This document shows, piece after piece, positions 1 through 10,259 of a DNA stretch of 64,000 nucleotides. This DNA comes from Ligula intestinalis (lineage: Eukaryota; Platyhelminthes; Cestoda; Diphyllobothriidea; Diphyllobothriidae): NCBI GenBank assembly GCA_036362985.1, contig JAYGXS010000010.1, positions 5,416,736 to 5,480,735 on the forward strand. The letters run 5' to 3'. How positions within the stretch are numbered: the first letter of the stretch is position 1; each line of letters opens with the position of its first letter. The translations under genes were made by a program, and so were the position numbers. The notes below the pieces were generated by a model. It was given only the letters and a program-made list of their open reading frames with translations. It did not search any database and was not told where the DNA came from.

Positions 1-800
1 GCTGGTGTCAATAAGTGTGTCCGAACGTGAACCTGACGCCTGATACCCGTATCTCAATCGATTGAACCGATCGATTTTTGTGGCTATTTGAATTGCTTGC
101 GCCCTTGCGGGCGCTGCCATGAGGTGTGTTGAGTCGTTTGTGTGCATCCTGAGCGCTGACAGCAAAATCAGCTGTGGTCTACAGCATACCATGCCAAGAC
201 TACAATGCAAGGTATGTTGGTAAAACGGGCAGACACCTTGGCATATGATTGCATGAGCATCAGCTCGCAATCAACCTCAGGGATAAGCTGTGTATGGCTT
301 ATGCCCACTTACAGCAGCAAAAAACCAAACGCTTGCCTTTTAGAAACCAAGGGTAATAGGCCGAGCCAACGATAAGATGGCCAGATTGCTGCTAGAAAGT
401 TGGTCCTTGACTGGCACACTAATCTTTGCCATGGATATTCATCCCGCCTACCAAGCGCTCCGCAGAAGGCTAGTATTTGTTAAAAACGGAGCAACAGGTT
501 AGGTGGAGGAAGATACGCAGAGCCGACAGCCGGCAGCCACGAGCGAAGACGGTGGAAACGCTCAGGATGCATAAAAACGACTTAACGCACCTCATGGAAG
601 CGCCCGCGAGGGTGCAAGCAATTAAAACAGCCAAGCACACATCGATTGACACACGGGCATCAGTCGTCAGGCTCAAGTTCGGATACACTTATTGACACCA
701 GCAGGAGAACGGACGCCACGCTCTGACGATGAAAGCGAGAAAACTTTTGAAACGTCAGCTTAAAAACAACCTGGTCCTAGAAATCGCATCCTCTGGGGAC
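1..800 (+). mobile_element. Penelope-like element fragment A (GIY-YIG region, 3' end, inverted flanking repeat)
   Basis: Codons from about 190 to 480 carry a GIY-YIG-like YVGKTGRHL stretch followed, after frame changes, by LLLESW and HPAYQAL, which matches the C-terminal endonuclease layout of Penelope-like retroelements. The first 155 bases are an inverted copy of 559-702, for example GCTGGTGTCAATAAG at 1-15 against CTTATTGACACCAGC at 688-702. The plus-strand 3' end continues past the right arm to a hammerhead-like motif at 720-759. The reading frame has several indels and stops, so this is a dead copy. The left arm runs off the window edge. Confidence 0.7.
720..759 (+). ncRNA. minimal hammerhead-like ribozyme, PLE 3' end (canonical core)
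   Basis: CTGACGA at 723-729 fits the CUGANGA core. A weak stem II (GAAAG with CTTTT) follows, then GAAA at 749-752, CGT as the short stem III and C756 at the expected cleavage position. AGC at 757-759 pairs with GCT at 720-722 as stem I. The two-base-pair stem III with no loop is the minimal form known from metazoan PLEs, thought to act as a dimer. Activity is not shown. Confidence 0.6.
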
Positions 801-1013
801 GATGAAAAGGAATATTAAGGAATTAATTATGTGCCTCACATTATCGCTCCTTTGTCAGCACGACTACAGCGGACGTTGTAGGTCTAACTGCATTTTTGCG
901 AGCAGGTAGAAAAACGACCAACTATTCTTTATATAAAATAAGGAATTTGGGACAAGTAAAACATACCCCAAGGAGCGTTGTAGAATCGACAAGATTGGTT
1001 TCGTGATCTTTTA

Positions 1014-1560
1014 TTGATTCGAAGAAGGAGTTCGCGATTTCGCCGCGTTGAAGGTTGGAAAAAACGTTCAAACGCGAACTGTAAACATCAGCAAAGTTAT
1101 TTGAGAGTTATACAAAATACAAAGTACTTCATTAAAGTATTGACAAGTGTGCCTTTATTATTCGGTATTATTCAATGTAAAAAAAAACAAGACAATAAAA
1201 GCTGCAGTAACTTTTTTTCCCTTAACAATGACACATTCAAATGAAGAAGGTTATACGTGAAAACACAACAAAAAGGTTTTACAACACATTTCTATGGGTC
1301 AGTGCCAACCTAGAACTGTCCATTTATGCATGGGAATGTGGCAGTGACGTTGCTTATTTAATACAAGAGCACTCGGTCAGTGTAACGTTTCAATAAAAAT
1401 GGTAGCTACCTCCGATTTCACTTACATAGAATAAAGCATGCATCGTTGCTTTAAAGTGACTTATAAAGGAAGATTGTTTTTTATCGAATCTGTCCTGTTT
1501 TTATGTTGAGTTTTGAGTAAATTTTGTCAGATGGTCATCCAATTTAAAAAAACCGACCTT
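1014..1560. other. no recognisable feature
   Basis: AT-rich DNA with short open frames only. I recognise no domain, RNA gene or repeat here. Confidence 0.5.
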
Positions 1561-1570
1561 TGATGTGGAA

Positions 1571-1839
1571 ACAAAATAATTGAAACGGATTTCATGGGCT
1601 GTCATGCGAAACCAAGCTCACAGCCTGCGTCATAAGATTGCTTTTTTTCATTGCACCGTTAAAGAGTCAATTTGAGGCGAACAAACGATTAGTTACCATC
1701 GGACAAATACAAAATAATTGAAACGGATTTCATGGGCTGTCATGCGAAACCAAGCTCACAGCCTGCGTCATAAGATTGCTTTTTTCATTGCACCGTTAAA
1801 GAGTCAATTTGAGGCGAACAAACGATTAGTTACCATCGG
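1571..1839 (+). repeat. nearly perfect 132-bp tandem duplication
   Basis: Bases 1571-1702 recur at 1709-1839 with a 6-bp spacer (1703-1708). The only difference I see is one T fewer in the T run of the second copy. A period of 138 bp with almost no divergence implies a very recent duplication, or an assembly artefact. The 91-codon open frame over the second copy is probably a by-product. Confidence 0.9.
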
Positions 1840-2044
1840 CGAATACACTGATATAAGGGAGAACAGAGTTAGCAAAAGTTTAAGCAACCAACAATTACAC
1901 CAATTACTTCATGTCGCCAGGTCGTCCTTGTTTCGCGTCTTCTCGGGAGGTGTGAGAACGCAAGATTTCATCTTCTTGGGACGGCGCGGGTAACCTGGGG
2001 ATTGTAGAACAATGTAGATATAGTACAACGGCAATTTTATTGTC

Positions 2045-2500
2045 TACCCTACATGAATGGAATATCTGAAACTATCTCTCGGCAACTAAGTCATTTTGGC
2101 ATCTCCGTCGCCCAAAAGCCCGCATCCTTACTGCGCGCAAGCCTGTGTCGAGTAAAGGACCCCCTACCCGTGGAACAACTAAGTAACGTCATTTACCGTA
2201 TACCATGCGCCGGTTGCACTTATGTTGACAGTGACCAAACAGGCCGACGCCTTCAAACTCGCATCAAGGCGCATAAGTCAGTCATTCATAGACGGGACCG
2301 TTTATCACTCGTACTTGCACACTCCCTTGAGTGTGATCGCCGATTCACTTGGGATGGCACTGAGGTGATCGCCATGGCTAGCACGAGGCAAGCGAGAGAA
2401 TTTATCGGAGCGTAGCACTCGAGCCCGGCTAGCATTAATAGACACGGAGAGGAAGTCAAGTTAAGCGAACGAACGTTTTCGATTAATTCATCATCAGGCA
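2045..2500 (+). pseudogene. Penelope-like element fragment B, linker and GIY-YIG endonuclease
   Basis: The frame from 2053 reads a PLE linker (ISETISRQL, then FGISVAQKP) followed by the GIY-YIG module: VIYRIPCAGC with its CxxC pair, a degraded YVDSDQTGRRLQTRIKAHK in place of the usual YVGET, and a C-terminal AREFIGA. A TAG at 2413-2415 breaks the conserved tryptophan position; the following codons (HSSPASINRH) still match the family in the same frame. In PLEs this domain nicks target DNA and the RT copies RNA into it. No RT remains here, so the copy is 5' truncated. Recognisable similarity ends near 2500. Confidence 0.75.
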
Positions 2501-2784
2501 ATACAGTAATATAAGGGAGGGTAGAGGTTGACTAACACTATACCGGCTTTCGCGCATGGTCGACTAATGAGGGCCCAGCCTGAAACAACAGCAGGCTGTC
2601 CGTGCTCGGTCAAGTAGAATTAAATTGAATCTGAACCAGCCCCCCCTCCGAACAAGTGGCCCACAGTCCAAACGTTACCACCTCCCTCCCCTCATCAGCC
2701 CAACCTGAACACCAGCTGGTCGAACAACACAAACAAACGCACTTTTTAGACGGCGCAGTTGGTCCACCACTGGTGTCTATCAGA

Positions 2785-2814
2785 TGGGTCATAANNNNNN
2801 NNNNTGGGTCATAA
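2785..2814. other. assembly gap (10 Ns) flanked by identical 10-mers
   Basis: Ns fill 2795-2804. The 10 bases before the gap (TGGGTCATAA, 2785-2794) are identical to the 10 bases after it (2805-2814), so the two contig ends may simply overlap. The left flank (about 2745-2794) resembles the reverse complement of about 6561-6612, a repeat that could have broken the assembly. Confidence 0.9.
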
Positions 2815-2958
2815 GCACTTCATCGAACCGCAGTTCATCAGCGCCTCGCCATCTGCCATTTACTATCACTGCTGATCGGGTATATATTCACTCAGAAATG
2901 TGCAAACACCGATCGAATAGGCTTCAGAACTAAACAAAGTTCATTTATATAGGCAAAT

Positions 2959-3975
2959 ATGTGGACTCCAGATAATGGAATCAAAGGAAAAAGTAATGCG
3001 GCCTCTGTGGGCGGATGGTTAGTCACCCGAGGTTGCATGCTCATGCCCACATACCTCATCGGAAATAGTGCTGAGCAACAATACCTTCACGGACTCTTCC
3101 GAGCAAATGGATACTTAACGTCATTCATCAAACATAGCAGACGACGGCCAGTGCAACAACAACCCGAAGTTTGGAGAGCCACTCTTTGCATAAAAGGGGT
3201 CTCCGAAGCAGTCTCACGACTGTTGCACCCTGCTGGCATAGGCATAGCCCACCGACCGCAGGCGACAAAACGCCGGCGGGTGATTCAACCTAAAGACACA
3301 CTGCCTCCTACAGAAACCTCTGCAGTTGTCTGCAAGATAATTTTCAACGATTGAGGCTGCAAATACGTTGGAAAAACAGGCCAAAAATTGCAGACCCGCC
3401 TTCACGAGCACAAACGGGCAGCTGCGAGACTAGACCCAAATTGTCGACTTTCCGCACCCGTTGCAGAGACTGGCCACCACTTCGATCTCCAAGGAGCGAC
3501 CATCGTAGGCCGAGGAAACTCAAAAGCCGAAAGGCTGATGTTCGAGGCATGGCACTCAGATGCCAACTACATCAACAGGCATCTAGACCTCCCCGCGGCC
3601 TTAAAAGACTTGCGCCATAATGAGAGCAAAGGACGAAACAGGCCCAAACGGAACGAAGAAGATCCCACGACGAGCCAGACAGAAGAGGAGGCAGGGTTAT
3701 TAGGACCCTCGAACGGGTGACAAGGCGCCACACTATTTGCTGTTCATGACCTCCTGCTCCACGGGCAGCTAATTAACGTACACCACTATAATTGTCCCCT
3801 CCCACATCCCCTTTTGACAGCTGGTTCCAACGACCTGAAAACCTGATTTTTGCTGACACTTGATTGACCTATGACCACTATAATTACCCTTGTTTTGTTG
3901 CTACCTCTCACCTCTGAAGATGGACTTCTGCAAGAGTTCGAAAGCTCAGAACAATAAACCTATTGCTCCGCTGCA
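2959..3975 (+). pseudogene. Penelope-like element fragment C, RT C-terminal part plus GIY-YIG, with 3' UTR
   Basis: One reading frame runs from about 3060 to 3720 with a single TGA stop at 3352-3354. Before the stop: QQYLHGLFRANGY, GVSEAVSRLL and IGIAHRPQA, which is the linker after the PLE reverse transcriptase. After the stop: GCKYVGKTGQKLQTRLHEHK (GIY-YIG with the conserved R and H), AETGHHFD and FEAWHS..INRHLDLP, the usual C-terminus, ending at 3720. The untranslated 3' part runs to about 3975 and holds a hammerhead-like motif and AATAAA at 3953. The upstream RT core is missing (5' truncation). It is the least damaged endonuclease in the window and resembles the fragment at 58540-59054. 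Confidence 0.82.
3911..3950 (+). ncRNA. minimal hammerhead-like ribozyme, PLE subfamily 1
   Basis: CTGAAGA at 3914-3920 fits CUGANGA. After one T, stem II is GGACTT with GAGTTC. GAAA lies at 3940-3943, followed by GCT and C3947 (cleavage position). AG at 3948-3949 pairs with CT at 3912-3913. The element's AATAAA follows directly. Similar motifs lie at 52103 and 54741 (plus) and 51593 and 53915 (minus). Confidence 0.6.
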
Positions 3976-4119
3976 CGACTCATCTTCTTCCTTAGCCAAA
4001 TGGACAATTGTTAGTACATGGCAGAAATACGTATCGTGTATGTCCTCATATTTTCCGGTACTGCCTGAGAATAGACAATTGTGCAAGGACATGATTTAAA
4101 GTAGATATTTACTGCAATT

Positions 4120-4210
4120 TCCTAGTAGGTCAGTCATACTCTCGTCTCATTTAACCACCTCTCGTGCGCACCTGTAGGTCTATACTGCGGTTAGTAGACG
4201 TGCCGTCTGG
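4120..4210 (+). repeat. short dispersed repeat, second copy near 45897-46010
   Basis: The stretch around CCTAGTAGGTCAGTCATACT and CTCGTGCGCACCTGTAGGTC resembles 45897-46010 (CCTAGTAGGTCTGTTATCCT and CTCGTGCGCATGTGCAACAT). Identity is partial. I cannot assign it to a family. Confidence 0.5.
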
Positions 4211-4305
4211 TTCCCAGGCTTCGATAACATCTCTCACCAGTTCCCTGTCGGCGCGCTCTAGCACTTGAACATCATCAAGGTCAAACCATTGATAGTTTTG
4301 AAAAT

Positions 4306-4710
4306 GTACATGGCTACTTGCGATCGTACCTTCTTTCGCTTTACATCTAAAGTATGCTTGTGCTTAAATCTTCCCAGTCGTTTATTTTTCATGCCGCATT
4401 ACTTGACCCGACAGTCAAGACATGTGACGCGATAAACAATGCAAATTTTTTCTGGCGCTAACTGTCTAGACTATGATAGTTCGACTACCGTAATCGGTGA
4501 TGTCCACCAGTTGCCCGAGAGCAGGGACTGTCTAGACTGTATTGTACTTCTAACTAACGAGGTCGTGGGTTCGAACCTCGGGTACGGTACCACTTGGGGC
4601 GGCGAGGAGGACGAGGAGGAGTCAGAGCAGCATGGTCGGGAGGGACTGCTTCGTCATCATAGACACAGATGGAGAAGAGCGGAGATAGACCCAACGTAGG
4701 GAGAGACCTT
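4306..4710 (+). repeat. tRNA-derived SINE-like copy 1
   Basis: A polymerase III B-box-like sequence, GGTTCGAACC, lies at about 4568-4577. It is preceded by CTTCTAA, which looks like an anticodon loop (UCU, arginine-like). The 260 bp before it and the bases just after it (GGTACGGTACCACTT) are repeated at 6214-6432. A shared GACCCAACGT motif near 4688 recurs at 41090 in a third, more diverged copy. No clear A box is visible, so the head is degraded. Confidence 0.55.
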
Positions 4711-4766
4711 GGCCGCCATGCGGGCGGGTGGGAACGCGACCAAAACGCGTCTACTGTGGTTCCCGT

Positions 4767-6050
4767 CTCAGGTGGCAGGGACCACTGGCGAAGCCAGGGC
4801 TGGTCCTAACTGCGTCCAGCCGGGCCTGAGGGTGTCGACTGTGTGTTGTGTGGGGTGATTACAGCTGCTTTTAGTAGGATTGCGGAACAACTTCAAGTGG
4901 TTTGCTATTGGTGTGTTGCAAGTTGCCCGAAGGGATGTCGCCTGCAGAGGTATTTGCTCCATCGGCCAAAGGGTGTCTAAGTCAAGTGGCCCTCAGGCAG
5001 GCGCGCTTATCTGGACACACGTGTATATGCGGGCGTGCACGCACGTGAGTGTGTGGCTGAGTAAGCTTAGGGTGCACTGTTGGGTCCACCGGCACGCCGA
5101 AGAACAGGGGTCGTTGACGCAGCTGTTCTCGGTTAGCCAGAAGCAGCTGCGAGGTCAAGACTTGAGGGGCGGGGGCGCCAGTGAAATAAAGCATTGTAAC
5201 AGTTGTTTGTGACGACATGACTTTGGAGCAGCAAGCCTTGGACAACAAATTGGGGAATAGACATGTGGATGTCCGCCACATTTTAACGCAAACCCAACGT
5301 TCGTTCATTGTCTAGGTTATGCAGTAAAACGTGTGGCGGGAGTCACACGACTTCTCCCCTTTCGTTCTCCAAGCCCCGCTTACCCGAATTCATGCGTCCT
5401 CACGAACAACTCTTTCAACGTTTTCTCTCACCGGCGCCGCCGTTCCCCGAGGCTTGACCTCCCACCTTCTTCTGGTTAACCGATGACAGCTGTGTCAACG
5501 CCCTCTGTTCTTTGGCGTGCCTACAGACCCTACAGGTGACCTCAGTTTAGTAAGCGCGCATTCCTAGGAGCCACTTACCATGTCACATCTGGCCAACGCA
5601 GCAGGGAGCCTTTGCAGGCAACATCCGCCCAGACAACTTGCAACGCAGCAATAACACACCACTTGAACTCGCTTCACAGTCATGTAAAAGCAACTGTCAT
5701 CACCCCACACAACAGACAGTCAATGCTCTCAGGCCTGGCTGGACGCAGGCAGAACCAGCCCTGGCTTCGCCAGTGGCCACTGCTACCTGCAACTGCAACT
5801 GGGGGTTTTGCATACAATAAACCTCTCACCCTGGTGACTCTTGCCTTTTACCTCCAACCTGGGATTCGACCTGATGTTTGTAGTGAGCTAGGCACAACCA
5901 CGGCGTAGACCCCTACAAATTGGAGGGGGGTGGGCGGCGCCTTTGAGAGAAGGCAGTAAAACAGTTGTTCGTGAGGACGCATGACTTTGGGTCAGCGGGG
6001 CTTGGAGAACGAAGGGGGGGGGGAGAGAAGTCGTATGGCTCCCGCCACAG
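4767..6050. repeat. cluster of long inverted repeats (imperfect palindrome plus third arm)
   Basis: Bases 4767-5290 are an imperfect reverse complement of 5330-5810. Matching landmarks include CAGCCCTGGCTTCGCCAGTGG at 5757-5777 against its complement near 4780-4800, and CTGTTCTTTGGCGTGCC at 5507 against GGCACGCCGAAGAACAG at about 5091-5107. A third copy of the inner part, about 5925-6050, is inverted relative to the right arm (GTGAGGACGCATGA with GGCTTGGAGAACGAA). The centre lies near 5310. No coding similarity is visible. This may be a foldback transposon or a pair of inserted repeats. AATAAA occurs at 5816. Confidence 0.75.
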
Positions 6051-6213
6051 GCGTGCGTGTGCATAGGATTGCACCAACGGTGTGTAAGCTGCCAGCCCTA
6101 CGATCTCGTGTGGTCCCATTTAACGCTCTAACGAATTCTTCTAATTGTCACATGAACGGACTGTCGCCTTCGGTACCATACTTACTCAAAAAGATGGTAG
6201 GCTCCTCGGAAAT

Positions 6214-6470
6214 CGAATGCATGGCGACTATCGATCGTACCTTCTTTCGATTTACACCTAAAGTATGCTTGTGCATACGCCTTCCCAGTCGTTTATTTGT
6301 AATGCCGCAGTAGTTGACCCGACAGTCAAGATATTTGACTCGATAAACAATGCAACATGTGTCTGGCGCCAGTTGTCGTTTTACTTCTAATTATCGAGGT
6401 CGTGGGTTCGAACCTTGGGTGTGGCACCACTTAAGGTTAGGTATGGCTGGTTGATAGGGACTTATAGGCT
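6214..6470 (+). repeat. tRNA-derived SINE-like copy 2
   Basis: This matches 4306-4605: CGATCGTACCTTCTTTCG, GTATGCTTGTGC, TTCCCAGTCGTTTATTT and ATAAACAATGCAA occur in the same order in both. The head carries CTTCTAA and the B-box-like GGTTCGAACC at about 6407-6416. The body reads GGTTAGGTATGGCTGGTTGAT, which resembles GCGTTACGTATGACTGATTGAT near 40987. Three copies in one window point to a SINE family. Confidence 0.6.
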
Positions 6471-6689
6471 AACGGGGCATATTAGTCTTGATTCAGTCGT
6501 GACAGTGAAAGCCAGTTGTGAAGCATTAATAAACTTCTTTGTTTTTTAATGAGGTCCTTATGACCCATCTGGTAGACTGCAGTGGTGACCAGGTGCACCA
6601 TCTGTATTTGCTCATATTTGTGTTTTCGGGCCTGAAATAAGGCATGCGTATGGATGCTATACCGACAATTCCCCCGTCGATTTCGACGA

Positions 6690-7255
6690 TGGGCACCATG
6701 CGCTCCAACAGCCGCAGCAAACGCTGAAGCAAGCCACAACACACACGGAGGCAAGCTGGGGAAGCAACACGAATGCTACAGCGAGCAGCAGCAACGAAGA
6801 GAACTACCGCGAGAGAAAACAGGAGCTTAGGCAATTCGCAGGGTATCTTTCCACTTGCTCGCCACTCCCGCCTCCGTATCCGGTGTAAAGACAAGGTCAA
6901 TTAGACTGGGGATGAAGGAGGGGGTAGATGGCTGGCGCGATAAACACTCAGCACGCGCACACTTGCATCAGCCAACTTGCTAGGCATGTTCCCGCCTGCG
7001 CGGGGCGCTATGAAAGCCACATTAAGAGGGAGCCATTGCAGCCCGACAATCAGTCCTCCATCTCCTCCCATACGCACACATAAACAGCGCGTACAAAAGG
7101 AGCAGCAACGTAGGGGGCCCGAGTTTTTCCATCAGTTGGCAAATTCACGAAGCCACGGCTTTAAGCGCACCGTGATAGATTCAAGCGCATGCAGATTTAT
7201 TATAGTGAGGGAAAAAACGCGCCGAGGGTCGATCTCACTCTCTCCTCCACCACAT
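6690..7255. repeat. dispersed repeat, copy 1 (other copies at 43540-43860 and 43905-44410)
   Basis: Long colinear similarity to 43905-44410, with landmarks CGCTGAAGCAAGCC, ATGGCTGGCGCGATA, AAAGCCACATTAAGA, CAGTCCTCCATCTCCTC and GCACCGTGATA. The 148-codon frame at 6977-7423 overlaps this repeat and is not conserved in the other copies, so I do not treat it as a gene. The repeat class is unknown; no TIR, LTR or coding domain was recognised. Confidence 0.8.
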
Positions 7256-7387
7256 ATGCTATACCAAGCCTCAGAAAGTCATGACCCTTCTGGTCTGGTG
7301 GGCGCGCTGACAGTTCCCTTGGAACTGATGCCCTTTCGGTGCATGCGTTTGCGCCGTGTACATGTTTGCTCCGCAAATCTTACCTTC

Positions 7388-7409
7388 TCTCTCTCTCTCT
7401 CTCTCTCTG
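7388..7409. repeat. CT microsatellite
   Basis: An uninterrupted run of CT dinucleotides follows the dispersed repeat. Confidence 0.9.
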
Positions 7410-7679
7410 ATCCAGAGGAGTGAATACTGGCCGATGACGTCAAACTAAGTTGCGGGCGTGGTTTTGGGGAGAGCAGTTGCTGTCACGCCCTCGTCTGTGT
7501 TATCGCAAGGGCCACTGGGCTAGTCGCTCTGTGTTTATCCTACGAGACTGGTCGTTTTGTGTATGTTGGGCGGGTTCTGTCCATGTTGCGCGCACGTGAT
7601 GAGGCCCACGCAACTGTGCTTGTGTACGGACTTAATAGGGCTTTGTAACCGTAGCAGAAGTATAACTTTTATTATTATT

Positions 7680-8160
7680 ATTCTCAAGTTGCGGCTCATT
7701 CGACGAGACCCAGCCACACATTCAAATTTAGAGGCCAAAATTCTTGCAGGAGGTGATACTTGAGTGAGCCCAATCCATTTTCGCTACTGAGACTCAAGTT
7801 GACCAAAGGGATTCGTCACTTTGGGAACGGACTGGCCACCGCATGGTCTTACACCGACACTGGAGGGCCAGATGACCGAGCAACCATCACGTCCGAGCCC
7901 ACCACGCGTGATGAATGTTCAGCCAGTCAGAGGACGCATGCTGCTCAACAAAATATCAACGCGCAGGGAGGCAACTTTCATCAATTCTCATTGTATGCAT
8001 GCAATAATTAATATATCCTATAAATACTACAAACTCCTGTGCATGTATTACCCGTTTCTGCTATTAATTTCTGCTAACGTCTCTGATGATGAATCCACGA
8101 TGAATGTCGAAACTTCAGGTGAATAAAAGTATTGTCCCAGCGATCTACTCATCTTCTTCT
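7680..8160 (+). mobile_element. Penelope-like element fragment D, 3' end only
   Basis: Starting with GCGGCTCATTCGACGAGACC at about 7692, the sequence is colinear with the 3' parts of the PLE copies at 33830-34345 and 35806-36330. It encodes only the tail of the GIY-YIG domain (AHSTRPSHTFKF-like) and then the 3' untranslated region, with a hammerhead-like motif and AATAAA at 8123. The 5' breakpoint follows an ATT-rich run at about 7670-7682, as expected for strong 5' truncation on integration. Confidence 0.75.
8078..8121 (+). ncRNA. minimal hammerhead-like ribozyme, PLE subfamily 2
   Basis: CTGATGA at 8083-8089 is the exact hammerhead core. GAAA lies at 8109-8112, with C8116 at the cleavage position and stem III partly lost (CTT where CGT is expected). 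Stem I is five pairs: CGTCT 8078-8082 with AGGTG 8117-8121, allowing G-U pairs. Stem II is imperfect. Homologous motifs lie at 34263-34306 and 36241-36281. Confidence 0.6.
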
Positions 8161-8815
8161 CAGAAATATCACGCTTGAATAAGATATTATTTGGGGTAAA
8201 ATAACTTTAGTCGGTGAATTTTCGAGTTTGGCACCCCGAATCGTATTCGGAATAACAAGAAAAGAGCAAGGAAGAGAGAAAATTTCACAACAGCCGAAAA
8301 AATCAATTATTATACAAAGTGAGACGCGATTTATAGGCTTGGTCTCATTAGTCTCTGTCCTGTGGCCTCTATCTTTTCCATAGTTCTTTGATGTGTCTAT
8401 AAATACCATCCAACTCGACGTGGCGGTAATGCATGAATCGTCGAAGTGCATCACTTCGAAGAATTCTCGGCTATTTCTGGAGAAGCAAACTCCAACGATG
8501 CGTGTTTTATCCCATGCAACGGTCTTGTGTCGAGGCAATGCATGGCCACTTCGGAAAAACAGCCACGTCTATTCACGACCAATTGGCACTCGTGGAACTA
8601 TGAAAAGACAAAAACCACAGGACAGAGACTAACTGAGACCAAACCGACCAATCGCATCTCACTTTTTGTATCTATCGATTTTTTCGGCAGTTTTGAAATT
8701 TTCTTTGTTCCTTGCACTTTTCCTGGTAGTCCGAAGACGAGTTCGGACGCCAAACTGCAAAATTCACACATTAAAGTTATTGTATCCCTAAGGATATCTT
8801 CTTTTTAATTTATAT
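8150..8815. repeat. 660-bp imperfect palindrome (foldback)
   Basis: Bases 8150-8480 are an imperfect inverted copy of about 8520-8815. CACAGGACAGAGACTAA at about 8617 matches the complement of TTAGTCTCTGTCCTGTG near 8348-8364, and TCGATTTTTTCGGCAGTTTTG near 8675 matches the complement of CAACAGCCGAAAAAATCAATT near 8289. Arms diverge by many substitutions. Apparent open frames in both arms (8149-8538 minus, 8446-8808 plus) are related only through the repeat. Confidence 0.75.
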
Positions 8816-8819
8816 TTCT

Positions 8820-10180
8820 TGGAATGCGCGTGTTCCAGTTTATGCGAAAGAAGAATTACTTTCAACTAGGCTACAATGAGTGCCTACTATCAGACTGGTC
8901 AACTGTGTCTGTTCATTGTAACCTCTCCCGCTGCTCACTCAGCTCTGGACGGATGTGGAGCGGTAAATTAGCTGTGGAAGCCCTCGATATGTGTATGGCG
9001 GGACTACTGCTGTTGTCGATCGCACCAGTATGTGGTGCGTGGTGACACGAATAGGAGTGGATTCGGCCGCGCCAGCCACCTGGGCCCTTCCTCATTTATG
9101 GTCTCCTTGACTTTCTTCTTAAGACAGGATAGAGTAAAGGTAGTGGCCAAAGTGTGTTAGATTCTCCACCAGTCACCAAGGTTGTCTGTAGCTTGCTGAA
9201 ACTTGACGGCTATTGTTGAAATCGATGGTCAGACAGTCGTTCCCGGCCGCAGATAACGGTCAGGCTTATGCTTAGCTGGATCAAGGCAACTAACCTGAAA
9301 CGGTTCTGCATCAAGTTACCCACAGACGCTGTCATACCCATCTGCCATTCTACCTTGGCCGACATTGGCCTGGCTAGTGGTCACCTGTTCATGACCGCCA
9401 ACACACGTACGAAGTTTGGTTCCTTTGAGAAGCCAGTGTGTTTCCATTACTGATTAAATATTATTAAATATATAGTGGCATATAGGCATGTAAGAATGGT
9501 AGCCTGAAAAAAGGCTAGCAACCTTGTTGGCTCTCCTAAGGCGTCGAGCCTGCCGCTGACCGCCACAATGATTCTTTTGTTCAATACCTTTCGTTGGGCT
9601 GGCCCCAAGCATTGACCTTATACCGGATGCACACGCGCGCACCCCAATGCAGTGTTAGGATTATTCCTAAAAAGCGGCCCGGATGAACTCTCAGATCACG
9701 CTTTCGGTCCGTCCTTACACAGAGGCGTGCACAGCCGGGCGCGGGCAGCCAATGTGGCCAATCAGACCACAAGAGAACGCGTGACTTACAATTCCTTATA
9801 AGCCAACAATCCCTTACAAACAGGAAGAGTTGCATAACACACGCAGACATGCTAGTCCGCTCCCAATGCCGGGGCTTGCGCCCAAGGCAGGACTTAGAGC
9901 GCGGTGGATATCATCCATCTCCGGGTTTTGTACACGATAAACCCTTCTCCGGGTGGATTTTTAGAACCATGCCCTTCTTATTGTGTTCTTTGCCGGTGAC
10001 ATACGTCAGATGTCATTGTTATAACACTAGCGACGCGGAACTTGTCGCTATAAAAAAGCGTACACCGAACGGTTAGGGGACACACTCGTCCGCCCATTGC
10101 GCCATTAGATGCCAAAGTCAAACCTACGCCACACGGCAGCTAATGATATGGGCAGAAGAATATAACCGACATTTTAAAGA
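8820..10180. other. no recognisable feature
   Basis: Only short open frames occur. I recognise no domain, tRNA or transposon end. A GC-richer patch at about 9590-9770 is also unassigned. Confidence 0.4.
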
Positions 10181-10182
10181 GA

Positions 10183-10250
10183 GACTGCTGCTTCAGAACC
10201 CGCGATCTTTTAAGTTATAAGTCCAATCCTCTAACCACTGCTTATCTGCC
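10183..10250 (-). repeat. tRNA-like sequence (isoleucine UAU-like), probably a pseudogene or SINE head
   Basis: On the minus strand from 10250 the sequence starts GGCAGATAAGCAGTGGTTAG, an A-box-like D arm. A CTTATAA anticodon loop (UAU) follows, then GCGGGTTCTGAAG, a damaged B box. The acceptor 3' strand cannot be found, so this is not an intact tRNA gene. Confidence 0.5.
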
Positions 10251-10259
10251 AATGTATGT

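Noticed and set aside
4568..4577. Intact arginine tRNA
   Set aside because: A B-box-like motif and a UCU-like loop are present but no D arm or acceptor stem; the sequence recurs at 6407 as part of a longer repeat.
6977..7423. 148-codon open frame as a gene
   Set aside because: It lies over a dispersed repeat whose other copies (43540-44410) do not keep the frame, and ends in a CT microsatellite.
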